64,000 nucleotides of DNA, from contig CM059562.1 of assembly GCA_030386875.1 (NCBI GenBank), forward strand, positions 73,840,201-73,904,200, written 5' to 3'. Shown here in pieces: positions 48,405 through 59,180 of this stretch. A program made the translations under genes and the position numbers. Under the pieces are notes generated by a model. It saw only the letters and a program-made list of their open reading frames with translations, did not search any database and was not told the DNA's origin. How positions within the stretch are numbered: position 1 is the first letter of the stretch; each line of letters opens with the position of its first letter. The DNA is from Morinoia aosen (taxonomy: Eukaryota; Arthropoda; Malacostraca; Amphipoda; Talitridae).

Positions 48405-48594
48405 GGAACGTCTTATATAAAGTTGCCGACCGCGGCGCACAAGCCGCCCCCGCGGGTCCTCTGTTAGGGACCGCCTTCGTACAGATGAGCGCCGCGCCCA
48501 ACCGCGGGTACTCGGGGGCCGGAAGCGCCGTAACCGATGCCAATCCGCGCGTTTATTTTCCTGAAACTTGGTTGTGGCAGCTCCAGGAAATCCA
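48405..48594 (+). CDS. Alternative bait exon 6 (cassette B)
   Basis: The exon has 190 nt, phase 1 in, phase 2 out. Acceptor gttttctctgtag, donor gttcgt, both identical to exon 3. It encodes NVLYKVADRGAQAAPAGPLL and ends ANPRVYFPETWLWQLQEIQ. Against exon 3 I count six non-synonymous and two synonymous base changes, all in the bait. Confidence 0.92.
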
Positions 48595-49032
48595 GTTCGT
48601 TCTCTATTGCTAATTTTGACCATCAGCAACCTTGCTATTCGCAAGATAGATGACGTGACTGCTGGTGATGCTTGTAGAGTTTATAGCTAAAGTGCTTTCT
48701 AAACAATCTGTTCGCGTGTCACTTAGTTAGACTGCTAGCATTTCATGGAGTTTATCTTGTGCGCAGCAGAGGTTGCTCATGGTCAGTGGAGTTCATTGCC
48801 AGAAGCTGTATTGTTTGAAGCTTGGCTTGCATGCGATAAAATGTCAGTTTTTTAACAAGTCTTGTTGTGACTAAAGTTTTGTTTTAACTCCTGCATATTT
48901 GCTGCATTTCACCCACACTAACTGAAGAGAGAAAACGTGGCACTTGACGCAGTCGGGACTTCTTATTTCGTGTTACCCTCGCCCCCTTGCCACTGCGTCG
49001 ACTTCAGGCTAATCAGAGTTTTTCGCCCCTAG

Positions 49033-49246
49033 GCTCTATTTTGGCTAGCAGGATAACCAGCCGTTTGCCTCCTGCCTCCCCGATGAAACCGGAAATTCTC
49101 CAAGCTCGTCCATCTCCCTCCTCTGGAGCTGCATTTGATCGCGTAATAACTGGTGATGAGACAGGAATTACAGGAGACACGCAGGCCCAGGCCAAGCCGC
49201 GCGTGTACTTCCCGGAAACTTGGCTGTGGCAGCTTCAATATGTCCC
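49033..49246 (+). CDS. Alternative bait exon 7 (cassette B)
   Basis: The exon has 214 nt, phase 1 in, phase 2 out. Acceptor agtttttcgcccctag, donor gtttgt. It starts [20 protein letters not shown] and ends KPRVYFPETWLWQLQYVP. It represents the uninterrupted ancestral structure of exon 4. The bait differs from exon 4 at about nine sites (PSPSSGAAFD versus PSNPSEASFD). Confidence 0.92.
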
Positions 49247-50314
49247 GTTTGTATTCCTGTGCTCGTACTCATCGGTTCTTTCTTCTGCTCAATTTGATAA
49301 TTGGATGTTTCGCGGTTTTTAGCCATTCGCTGTACCAGTTGTAAGAGTAGGTCTATTGGTTCCTCAACGAGATGCACTTTTGCCATTTTAACTTCCTTTT
49401 TGCTTTTGTTCTTCATTGAGTAAGTTAATTATCATCTAAGTGTTCACCTCATCGCGATTCGTGATAACCTGCGTGCTTGGAATGGATTTTTAAGCTTTCT
49501 AATTTTGTACCAATTAATTTCAAGCCTAGCTGCTTGTTTCTTTCTTGGTGCTACTGTTTTTATTTTTTCAGGTATGCTCTTGATCACGGCATTACTAACG
49601 ATGTTTTTATTATTAATTTAAATGTTACATCGTGTAGTCGATTAATGCAGTGTTCAAATTTAATAATTTGGAGCCTAGTGCAGATTTTTTCATCAGACTG
49701 TGGATTATCAACCATTTGATAATGTTTCATCGCGTCGCACTCGTGCAGTTCCAGGCAAACTTTCGCAAAAGAAGAAATTTCGCTCCGTCGCTCAGAAATA
49801 TTAAATATCTGTTGAGTGAGTTGAAATTGGGGTTTCATGAGAAATGGCTACAAAATGCATCAGCCGCCAACAGTCGGTCCTTCTCATGGGAATTATCTTC
49901 ATGTTTTCTTCCTGAACGAAACATGAACGCTCCTTCGACTGTCTATCTACATCTGGGAAACCAAACTTTCCGCTATGATTTCATTCCATTCTAAATTTCG
50001 CAACTTTTTTGATGGTCATATCTAACTAGAGCGTAGAAAAACACGCCTAGTTTTACCGAAAACTTGAACAAATAAATGAAAATGAATTCTCTGTTTGTAT
50101 TTCTCAGTTTCGGGTCCCAGTAAGAACTATTTCGAGCGAAGATTTTTGATCGAAGATCGAAAGCTTCCAAATCTCTGAAATAGCACTGCTGTGTTGGACG
50201 TGTATATGTTTTGGATTCACGAGCATCAAATTGAGCAAATACTTCTATTTGCAAATACTACCTTAAAAATGCTCTTCATTCGTAAATTTATTTCTTGTGG
50301 GAGTAAATACGAAG

Positions 50315-50600
50315 CGTGTTCGGAAATTGGATTTCCAGTAAAGTACATCAAGTTTTCACATCTGTGCGTTGAAGGCTGCCCTATGTGCTTTGGGGGTGGA
50401 GGCTTCGGAGGAGGATTTGCAGCGGGAATGCCAGCAGGAATGCCGGGAATGCCAGCCCCTACAGCAGTTCAACCAGAAGTCTTCGCTACCTCCTCGGCGG
50501 CAGGGCCGCCTATGGGTGGTGGTGCGGCAGCAGAAGACGCGGAGACACAACCGCGGACTTATTTCCCCGAGACTTGGCTGTGGGAGATCTACTCCGTTGC
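50315..50600 (+). CDS. Alternative bait exon 8 (cassette B), start uncertain
   Basis: Paralogue of exon 5; donor gtcagt. The strong acceptor of exon 5 (tttcttgtag) reads tttcttgtgg here and is lost. In-phase replacements are taaatacgaag (start 50315), ggatttccag (50339) and gcgttgaag (50375); all give lengths of 3n+1. Content: four cysteines (CSEIGFPVKYIKFSHLCVEG, CPMC), a Gly run (FGGGGFGGGFAAGMPAG) and the anchor PRTYFPETWLWEIYSVA. It may be less efficiently spliced than exon 5. Confidence 0.75.
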
Positions 50601-51340
50601 GTCAGTAGCCTGATTGTGTTGCACGTGTTCACGTGACGGGACTCGATGCGGCGTACAAATTCTGGCAGCACTAGTCTCTTCATTAACGCTTGTTAGCGAT
50701 GTTCGCTGGATTGCTTGGTTACTTACGCCTCTTGAAATAACTGATGGTCTATCATGAGCACTTCATTTTCATGTATCATGCTCTCGTTTCACTTTCTATA
50801 AAGCACTGGATAAAGTTTTTGCACAGATTATCATAGTCGTAATATCTGTTATGTGTTGTTACGTGGCAAATGCAGCTCGTGGTGACTGCTACAGGTTCGA
50901 GCGTTTTGTATCGCGCTCGCGTCCGTTGGTCTTGGGAACATGTCTTGTGGTGAATAGTTTTTTCAATATATACTTTTTTCCTTTTCAGCCACTGTCATAT
51001 TTCACTTGCTATGCTGCTAGCCTATGGTAAGGTGCACAAATTCCAAGATGAACCACACGTTATTATCCAAAATGATGCTTCATTGCTACCTACCGTGTGC
51101 TTAATTTGAAATATTTTCATGTGCAGAAGAGTCAACCTAAATTTCCAGTAAGGTATAATTGAACAAATTAGTCTGAAGCAATCTGCTTAACTATCATGAC
51201 TAAGTAATTACCTCCATGAACTGTTAAAATGAACGAAATTCAAAAAATTAACATAATTTATAAAACTTGTCCTAGCATAAATATTACTTTGGGATTTCAG
51301 TGAGCGATTTTTTATTTTCTTCAGCCTTGAGAGCTCTTCT

Positions 51341-51839
51341 GGAGTTCCCCTCAGGGGGATACAAGTATTGTATCTATGGGAATTAGCGCTCCCAGGGGGG
51401 CTATGTAAGGGCCTGAGATAAAGGTTAGGTAGGCTTTCTTTTTGTTGAAATTGAATAGGTTTTTGTTAAGTTACGGACCATCTTTTTTCGGTTCACTGCT
51501 GTCCTGTTTTTCAGCACCTACTACTTTCTTCTTCAAATTTTTCTTGTTTCTTTATCTTTTTACCCTCAGGGGTATACAACTATTGTATCTATGGGAATTA
51601 GCGCTCCCAGGGGGACTATGTGAGGGCCCGAGCTGAGAGTTAGGTAGGCCTTCTCTTTGTTGAAATAAAATGTTTTTGTAATGTTAAGAACCACCTTTTT
51701 TCGGTTCACTGCTGTCCTGTTTTTCAGCTCCTACTACTTTCTTCTTGAACTTTGATCTTGTTTCATAATCTTCTTTCACAACTTACTGTTTCTATGCCCC
51801 TTCTGCGTAGATTCCGCGTTTTCTAAACTCAATACTTAA
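51341..51839 (+). repeat. SINE-like repeat pair in cassette B
   Basis: Counterpart of 42181-42680. The second copy is interrupted at its TTAA by the 1665-bp transposon and resumes at 53505. Confidence 0.88.
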
Positions 51840-52651
51840 CCCGTCGCCACGTCCTGGACTCTTAGAAGGTCGGCAAAGCTAGTACATGTTTCACATCAGC
51901 AAACCTAGGGTTGCCATATATGGTCTTGAGCGCCTCGTTGAGCGCTATTCATTGGTGTAAGGTAAAATTAGGTGGGGGGAACAGGGAAGGAGAGGTAGCA
52001 AGCTTAAATCTGTATGAATTCTTCTGCTCAGTCTGGAGTGTAGATACCGGCGCTGCACAATAGGGTGGATCGTTTTTTCACGTTTTCCGATTTGATTTTA
52101 GCGGTAGTGCGGAAAAGTTGTGAATGGACACCAAAATAACTTGTGAAAAATCTTAAAGCTCTGAGACAATATCTTTAGCTTGCACAAACGCACTGAAAAC
52201 TGGAAAATGTGGGAAAAAACTGCCTCCGGTTCATTATCGTTTTAAAACATAGTTTTAAAGGAATCACGTTACGGTAGCTTCCATTTGAAAGTGATTTCAA
52301 TACTTTTCAATCTAGTTTAAGTGAGTTTTCTTCAGCGAAGTCATCTTCTGCTTCCACAAATAGCTTGGAAAATTAGAAAAATACCAGAAATACCAATAAT
52401 TGACGATTTTGATCAATTAAGCTCATCGTCATAGATATGGGTACTATAACGTATATTGCACTTGTTTAGCAAAGTAATGCATATTTCTAAAATGTTCAGC
52501 ACTTAGTTTATGTTTTCTCAAATTCTATTTGAAGGAGATAACACAATCCAGAACTCACCACGAGGAGGTGGCTGTACGACGAGTTCCGCCCTACCCAACC
52601 CATCCTCCCTTCCATTGCTAATATCTGTGTACACTGTTTTCAGTGTTCTGT

Positions 52652-53380
52652 TTAATTAAGCAAATACTGTTCTTTAGTTTCAAACTTGGGTAGTTTTTTC
52701 CTTCCATAAATTCGGTTTCTTATAAAACCATCACGAGCAGCTGCTCCTACAACTGATTTTGAAGCCTGTGTTACTAATTTAATGTGTCTTTCCACCGCCT
52801 GGGTATGACAGGAAAAATCTGGGAGAGCAGAGGGCTTCTCTTTGGATTTAATTAGAGACATAATGTCCTCTGATGATACTCTTCTCGTGAGAGGTGGTTC
52901 TGTCAGTTGGATGTTCTGCCAATCGATCATCAAATGAAAGACAGTAGCATGAAATTGTAGCTTCGGTTGTTGGAATTTCCGAATTGTATTTCTTTGAACT
53001 GGATTATCTCTTGCTTTGATTATTCTTCTGTAGCCAATCTCACGAATGGCTGGAGATTCATCATGAATCATAGCAATAAGGAGGTTTTCATGCTGAGCAA
53101 AGTAAGCATTGTTTTGCAAAACTTGGTGGACAATATTTCTGCATTCATCTGACAAAGAACGAGACTTTTTTATCATTGAGAACAAATGCTTTGCACCATT
53201 GCTTGCAGAAGGGTTCATCTTGATATTGAACCATACTGGAACATATACTACCATGATAAAGTTCACAATCTGAAGCAGCTGATATGAAGGGTTTTCTGTT
53301 GAAATGTAGAGACGGAGAACACGACTTGCCGTTGTTAACCATGTGGCGTGATGTATTTTCCCTGGATTCATGAGTGCCAA
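52652..53380 (-). pseudogene. Transposon ORF remnant, 242 codons
   Basis: It reads MALMNPGKIHHATWLTTASR, LRLYISTENPSYQLLQIVNF, GAKHLFSMIKKSRSLSDECR and IREIGYRRIIKARDNPV. The wording resembles the C-terminal part of an uncharacterised protein family common in arthropod genomes and linked to transposons (recognised from memory, not searched). The N-terminal part is missing: upstream there is only a hairpin and the terminal repeat. I see no intact catalytic triad, so it is probably a non-autonomous deletion derivative. Confidence 0.6.
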
Positions 53381-53468
53381 TTGGCTGGAACATTCACCAG
53401 ATGCTACTGCTCTGTAGTATATTTACAGAGCGGTAGCATCTGGTGAATGTTCCAGCCAATTGGCACTC
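53372..53468. repeat. 97-bp hairpin, 45-bp arms
   Basis: The arms begin gagtgccaattggctggaac and end gttccagccaattggcactc. They are perfect for 36 bp, extend to 45 bp with one mismatch, and flank a 7-bp loop (gtatatt). It sits at the 5' end of the transposon ORF, whose start codon lies inside the left arm. Confidence 0.97.
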
Positions 53469-53504
53469 TTCAAACTCTCGGTAGGTCGACCATGTGGAGA
53501 CGGG

Positions 53505-53670
53505 TTAATGATGCCTTCCTCCTTCCTCTCTTTGGATCGCATTTGTTGCTTATCTCCATACTAAATGGTGCCTTCCTCCTTCCTCTCTTCGATACGCTCT
53601 ATTTTTGCAGCGGTTAGGGAGGCTTAAACTAACTTATAATCTAATCTAATCTAATAATCATTGATTCGAA
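53505..53670 (+). repeat. SINE-like repeat fragments after the transposon
   Basis: The rest of the interrupted copy (to about 53545) joins the 3' part of another copy (tctccatactaaatggtgcc to the tail ctaatctaatctaataatc). The join at 'tttgttgct|tatctcc' marks the right breakpoint of the cassette duplication. Confidence 0.85.
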
Positions 53671-54002
53671 ATTTTAGTTGGTCGTTGAACTTCAGTTTAA
53701 CCCATCGCAGTCGACGTGTTATCCATCTCTGGCAGCTTTTTTCCCGAGGTAGTCATCGCAAATATACGAATGTTATTGTCCGTACTGTAAATGACATTTT
53801 AAGCAGATAACCACTTAAGAGGGTTTTGATCTCACGTGGTACCTTAAAGATAACTTTACAGAATGTTCTATAAAGTTCAATATTTTATGTCCCTCGCACT
53901 TGCGTACTTGGTTTTTGAATCTGTGCCCGCTTTTCTGGAGAGCGGGTGGAGAAATATGGAGCGGTGTTAATGAGAATAGTAACTAATGACCTTGTTCCTT
54001 AC

Positions 54003-54385
54003 TTCTGCCCCATGATGCGACGATAGTATCTATGAAAATTATCTTCCCCTGGAGAAAATTGTGATGTTCCAAACTAAAAGTTAAGTAAGCCATCTTTTGT
54101 TGAAACAGAATAGGCTTTTTGTTTTGTTGCAGCCTTTTTTTAGGTTCACTACTGTACTGTTATGTGTACTACTTCCTTCTACAAACTTTCTCTCATTTTA
54201 TAATCTTATTTTTCAACTTGTTTCTTTACATTGGGAATCTTACATGGGAACACATCTTGTGCATAAATTTCCTTATCTCTCAATTCCAGACTGAATGGTG
54301 CATTTATCCTACCTCTCTCCGGAGCACCTTTGTTGAGGCGAGGGAGGCTTAAACGAACTTGTAATCGAATCTCATTTCGTATCGT
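54003..54385 (+). repeat. SINE-like repeat, diverged copy
   Basis: Recognisable by 'gatagtatctatgaaaatta', 'gttgaaacagaataggcttt', 'aggttcactactgtactgtt' and 'gagggaggcttaaac'. Same orientation. Confidence 0.75.
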
Positions 54386-54714
54386 CATTCTCTCAGCCGT
54401 GTGTTTAAGACAGGATTCATCTTCTCTGGTTGACTATGAAAGATCATGATTGAAAGGTAAACGATTTTTCCCCATTCTCGTACAAATGTGTTCAATAGTC
54501 TTTAGCCAGCCCAGCTTCAAAGTTAATCTTCTAGAATGTAAACGTATAATCTATGGCATGAACCCTAATTCATTGAATTTAGTTTCACGGTTCCCCCAAA
54601 TTCTTCAACTCATAAATAGTTACTACTTTTACGGTATGAATGTTGCGAATGCGATTTTATCTGCAATCGAGAAGATCGACTCTCGAAACACGTGTCGTCT
54701 GCCAAATGTTGCAG

Positions 54715-54817
54715 ATCAACCGATAGCCCTGCCTCTGTCCTCATTGGCTGCCAGACATGTGGGTGCCCCGCGATCGCATTTCCCTGAGACGTGGCTCTGG
54801 CAACTACTTCCAATACT
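54715..54817 (+). CDS. Alternative bait exon 9 (short)
   Basis: The exon has 103 nt, phase 1 in, phase 2 out. Acceptor cgtctgccaaatgttgcag, donor gttcgt. With only 33 full codons it is half the size of the others: DQPIALPLSSLAARHVGAPR then SHFPETWLWQLLPIL, with His instead of Tyr in the anchor. A longer exon from an in-phase acceptor near 54576 (cattgaatttag) is possible but weaker. Confidence 0.8.
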
Positions 54818-56222
54818 GTTCGTTCAATATCATCCTCATTGGGGTGTTTCTGGTCTTGCATTCTTGATATTTTTTCGTAGAACTCGTTCTTTTGCTGTAG
54901 AACGTTGGCTAACTTGGCTGGCTTGCTTGTTGTGTTGAATAATAACCTGAAAGTGAATCTTTTAGTCGTCTGGCACAGCATGCGATGTTTCTGAACTCGA
55001 AGATTGAACATTTATACTTAATGATCATGTGGTATTTATTTTTTTTCGTCTGATGAAAGGCAGGTATCTATCTAGTTCTCAAAAAACTGCTTACCTTTGT
55101 TGTAGAAAATGCGCTACTATATTTTGTAACTAAGATTTTGTGGGTTGTCACTGAGAACTATTACTTTTAAGCGTTATCTGATCGGAAAATTTGTTATTCA
55201 TTTCTTCTTCAGAGAATATCTTCGAGCTGTTTATAGAAAGGTCATCGCCTACAATAATTATCCTGTTATTATGAACTCTTGATACAGAGCACTTGATATT
55301 TCAGGAATTAATTACTGCCAAAACGATTGACGTTTATCAACGACCTAGTACACGCTATTGAATTAAAAAATTTCCCCTCGATGACGTATTTTGTCTGTTT
55401 ATTCATTTTCAAGATTGAAAATTTTCCTTCCTCATCTTCGAACTGCTGCATCAGAAACATGGTGAAACCGATCCCAATGTAACGACTAAACCAAATGGGT
55501 TTTTCTTATAAAGCAATAGTCACTGTCGTCAGAGATGTCATCACCCTGAAGATCGGAGTTTCACCCGTGAGAAGAGGTCCGGGTTCGTTGGGGTATGTTG
55601 ACCTAAGTTCCCCCGTAACTGTCCGTTGAAGCTCATAGTTGAAGCTGTTTCTGTAATTTTCTGGGCTGTAAATTCCCCTTTGAGAATTTTGTGGTTTGTA
55701 TTTTTCTATGATATTCGGACTTCGACGCTGAAAACAAATTAGCTCCCTTGATTGATATGTCTTATTTCAGGCCGATGATAGTGAATGTGAATCCAAGGCA
55801 TCATTCAACTTTTCTGGAAATTCACAAAATGTTGAACATTTTGTGTGATGTAAATAAGAACGTTTGGAAAGTGTTATGCTGGTGCATGTTAATTAATATT
55901 TTCAAAAATGGTATTTAAATTTTTGGGCACCTTACGTTCCCAAAATGAAGTTGCAGTTTAATTTCACTTTCATTTTTGGAATCAGGTGCTCTCGGTGTTT
56001 ATTTGCCTTGTACTTGCACCAGTGAATTTGACGAAAATATCAAGTTCACCTTGCAATGCAACTTTATGGACTTGAATTCAGAAAATTAACGCATTGTGAA
56101 TCGCACGTTGAGCGGCGCGCAACCGAAACACCATCCGATGTGACCGAGCGGTACATCTTCTGGAGCATGTGACGTGATATTCATACACTAGTTTGAGCCG
56201 TGACGATCGTGTCCTGGTGCAG
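54818..56222. other. Intron between bait exons 9 and 10, nothing recognised
   Basis: AT-rich, no tandem arrays, transposon ends or additional anchor motif. Confidence 0.55.
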
Positions 56223-56427
56223 GTTGGCATGGAAGTGGAGGAGCCGTGTATCCAGATTACTATGACGTGATGGAGGCAGCTGAAGTAGACATGGACTTCG
56301 TAGCACCTATGGCTCCTCCTGACCAGCCGGATTCTGTTCGGAAGAAAGGAGGACCTGCTGCCAGTGAAGAGCATGATTCTCGCACCTACTTCCCGGAGAC
56401 TTGGCTCTGGCAACTTGCATCCGTGGC
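56223..56427 (+). CDS. Alternative bait exon 10
   Basis: The exon has 205 nt, phase 1 in, phase 2 out. Acceptor cgtgtcctggtgcag, donor gttagt. It encodes WHGSGGAVYPDYYDVMEAAE, an acidic stretch, a dibasic site (DSVRKKGGPAAS) and SRTYFPETWLWQLASVA. The RKK cluster in the middle of the bait suggests a target for trypsin-like enzymes (inference). Confidence 0.92.
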
Positions 56428-57192
56428 GTTAGTAATGCACTCTTCATGTCTGCACTCAGCACTGCTTGCTTTTGCACATTAGCTAACTTGAAACTGTTCT
56501 TTTCGACATAAATGATTTTCTCTTAGACACCTGCTGTGCAACTCATTTGTTGCAGTGCGTCCGCTATTTTTTTTATTAGCTCAGAAGCTGATGATCACTG
56601 GCAATTTTTGTTATCTGGACTGTGTTACCTGGAGTGTTTTATAGTGTTTTTGTCCTTTGGTCACTTGTTCTACAGATTCTACCCGACATATTGATTTTCC
56701 ACCCAAGTTGTGTTGTTGTGGCTGATTTCACAGTGCTTATAATTTCATGAATATCGATGCGATATCGAACAGACTGTAGTTTTGGTTTGAATGATTTAGA
56801 TTTAATTTAAATTTGTTTAAAACGTGTGCCTATTAAAAACTAGCACGAGCCAGTCTGGTTTTCTCCCCAGTCTAGGACGGAAGTCGAAATCCTGTCAATT
56901 TTGGCATTTTCAAATTTTAACATTTTTCAACATCTCCCATCGGAGCGAGGCGAGGGGTTGAGTGCTATGGGTGGGCATGTTGGGAACTTGGCGCTCTTAG
57001 GGATACGTATAATATCTTAGCTACGTTCAGGGAGGTATGTTGACAGACTCGTCAGCTTACCTTGGGAGAGTAACGCTCCTCGGTGGTGCGCTTCAGCTAC
57101 TCATCACAGAATCAGTAACACTTACTTCGCCAGTATGTTGGGATTTAGATTTATCGTTAAGTAGGACTTGTCTTTCACTCTATCCCTTTTCT
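56428..57192. other. Intron, nothing recognised
   Basis: AT-rich intron without repeats or further anchor motif. Confidence 0.5.
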
Positions 57193-57555
57193 CCCCTCAG
57201 GGGGATACAACTATTGTATCTATGGAAATTAGCGCTCCCAGGGGGAAAATGAGAAGGCCCGAGCAAAATGTTAGGTAGGCTTTCTTTTTGTTAAAATTAC
57301 ATAGGCTTTTGTTTTGTTACGGACAAACTTTTTTCGGTTCACTACTGTCCCATTTTTTCAACACCTACTACTTTCTTCTTCAACTTTGATCTTGTTTCAT
57401 GAACCTCTTTCTCATCTTACAGTTTCCATGCCCTTTCTGCATAGATTCCACGTTCCCTTAACTCCATACTAAATGGTGCCTTCTTCCTTCCTCTCTTTGG
57501 ATCTAATTTTTTGAGGATAGGGAGGCTTAAACTAATAATCTAATCTATAATCTAT
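57193..57555 (+). repeat. SINE-like repeat, nearly complete
   Basis: From cccctcagggggatacaact to gggaggcttaaactaataat and the tail 'ctaatctataatctat'. Same orientation as the other copies. Confidence 0.9.
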
Positions 57556-58263
57556 CCTTTTCTCCCTTCAGGCTCTTCAGGCTAGGCATTAGGTTAGGCT
57601 AATCAGGTTTATCTATCACATCCGCGGGTACTAGCACCCGCGGATAAGATACTGTTAGGTCACCACAGCTATAGATAAGCCTTTGGGACTCCTTTCTTTC
57701 GTGCATACTTTGCTTCTTTCAGTTTTTATGCCTTATTCACTGTTTTTTCTCTTTCTTCTTAACTCAATATTTCAGAAAATCCTGATGCACTTGGATGATA
57801 TTTGCTCCCGAACTAAACCATTTGTCAATCGCCATTGCCAACGCATTAGGCTCCCATATGGGTAAACTTTTCTAAGGGTAGTTTTTTGTTTCGTCATTAT
57901 ATTTTTCACAGTATTGTTATTCTTCTTGCTTTGATATTACCGCTAGCCCTATTTCGAAACCAGAGGACGAAGACTGAAAGGACCATTTTTTCTCTCATTT
58001 AGGTTTCTTATGTGTTTTTTGCGTGGGCTGTTTCGGTTTTCCCTCATTTTATTATAGGTGGAAAGCCGGAACCCTGCATACCTTCATTTTGCAACAGCGA
58101 CTGTTTCAGGACTGATTGTAACACTTCAATTATTTCATTTCGGTCGATTGAACATAGTAAGGGATTCTTCCATCCACCACTCGGAGCTTAAATTGAGGCC
58201 TCCGACTTGAATCTACTTGTTAATAGACCGAAGTTGTCGTTAACTGAGTTAATAATTATTGTT

Positions 58264-58445
58264 ATTATCAAATTCTTCACGGCCCAGGTGTTTTGGCTGG
58301 TAATGCTTGGTTGACCCTTAGGTGCAGGCTGCATCTCGTTGCCGGGACATTAAGACGCCTGAGGGTGCAGCCTTCCCTCAGATGTGTTTTTCCAGACTAA
58401 TCCAGCAAGTGCTGGAGTAGGATTAGAATAATTGAATGAATGAAT
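58264..58445 (+). repeat. Possible LINE/SINE 3' end
   Basis: A GC-richer island with inverted segments (ccagcaagtgctgg; ggtgcaggctgc / gggtgcagcc) ends in agtaggattagaataattga and tgaatgaatc. A hairpin followed by a short-repeat tail is typical of non-LTR retrotransposon 3' ends. Family unknown. Confidence 0.4.
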
Positions 58446-58716
58446 CTTCGTAATCATTTATGCTAGGAAGCTTGAGTTGTGAAGCAGAGCAGTGCACTCT
58501 GGAAAATATACATCTACACAGAAACTAGTGCTGCAAAACTGTAAAAACTATAGTTTGCACGCTGCAAGTGACCGCTGCTGAGATCGTCTTGAATGTGTGT
58601 GGTGTTCAATTAAGAAATACATCTATTAAATCCGACGACAACCAAGGTAATCTCCGACGGATCAATTTTTGCATAGCATTGCAGGTCGTCCGCGGTGATC
58701 CTCACCGTGGCGGTTA

Positions 58717-58917
58717 CCCTAGAGCAAGGATTCTCAACTTTTTTTTGGCCCGCACCTCTGAAAAAATTTTATTCGAACCTCGTACCCACTGAAACAAAAG
58801 TTCAAACATACAGCCAGTATCTTAATATTTATCTGGATATTTCTCGCGCCCCTTGGAATATCGTCTCTCACCCCGAGGCGGGTGCGAACACCCCTGGTTA
58901 GGAACCCTTCCCAAGAG
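58717..58917. mobile_element. 185-bp hAT-like MITE
   Basis: The element spans 58725-58909. The left end caaggattctcaactttttt pairs with the reverse complement of the right end (aagggttcctaacc). Flanks ccctagag and cccaagag match at 7 of 8 bases, fitting the 8-bp duplication of hAT elements. It ends 64 bp upstream of bait exon 11. Confidence 0.7.
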
Positions 58918-58972
58918 GTCTAATGAAGAGCATAACTTATGCATGATACTGAAACGGTTTACATGTACTCAG

Positions 58973-59180
58973 TACCTCATGGTGTACTGTGGGCATCTGC
59001 GATTGGAACTCGACCTCCGTCTCTGACACCCATGAGAGGAACCTTCCTCAGCACCACCGCACTTCCCATCACGTCCGTAGCACCTCAAGCGATCATCCTC
59101 TCCGATGGTGGGAGAAAGCCCGCACAGGAAACCCGAACGTATTTTCCAGAAACTTGGTTGTGGTCGATCACGTCAGTTGC
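58973..59180 (+). CDS. Alternative bait exon 11
   Basis: The exon has 208 nt, phase 1 in, phase 2 out. Acceptor gtttacatgtactcag. The donor gtgagt is the only full-consensus donor in the set. It encodes PHGVLWASAIGTRPPSLTPM, then STTALPITSVAPQAIILSDG and ETRTYFPETWLWSITSVA, where Ser-Ile replaces the usual Gln-Leu or Glu-Ile after the anchor. Confidence 0.88.

Larger units (their letters stand above)
46282..51839 (+). repeat. Duplicated cassette, copy B (bait exons 6, 7, 8)
   Basis: Homologous to 29846-32645 plus 39908-42700. Exon order and orientation are conserved. It is bounded by SINE-like repeat sequence on both sides, as expected for unequal recombination between repeat copies. The shared intron (46282-48404) holds no other recognised feature. 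Confidence 0.9.
51836..53508 (-). mobile_element. 1665-bp DNA transposon with TTAA target duplication
   Basis: The element spans 51840-53504. TTAA flanks both ends, and the empty site 'catacTTAAtgatgcc' survives in cassette A at about 42667-42682. Terminal inverted repeats start CCCGTCGCCAC (left) and CCCGTCTCCAC (right, reverse complement). TTAA targets and CCC ends fit piggyBac-like elements (Kolobok elements also use TTAA). It carries one minus-strand ORF remnant and a long hairpin at its right end. It inserted after the cassette duplication. Confidence 0.9.
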
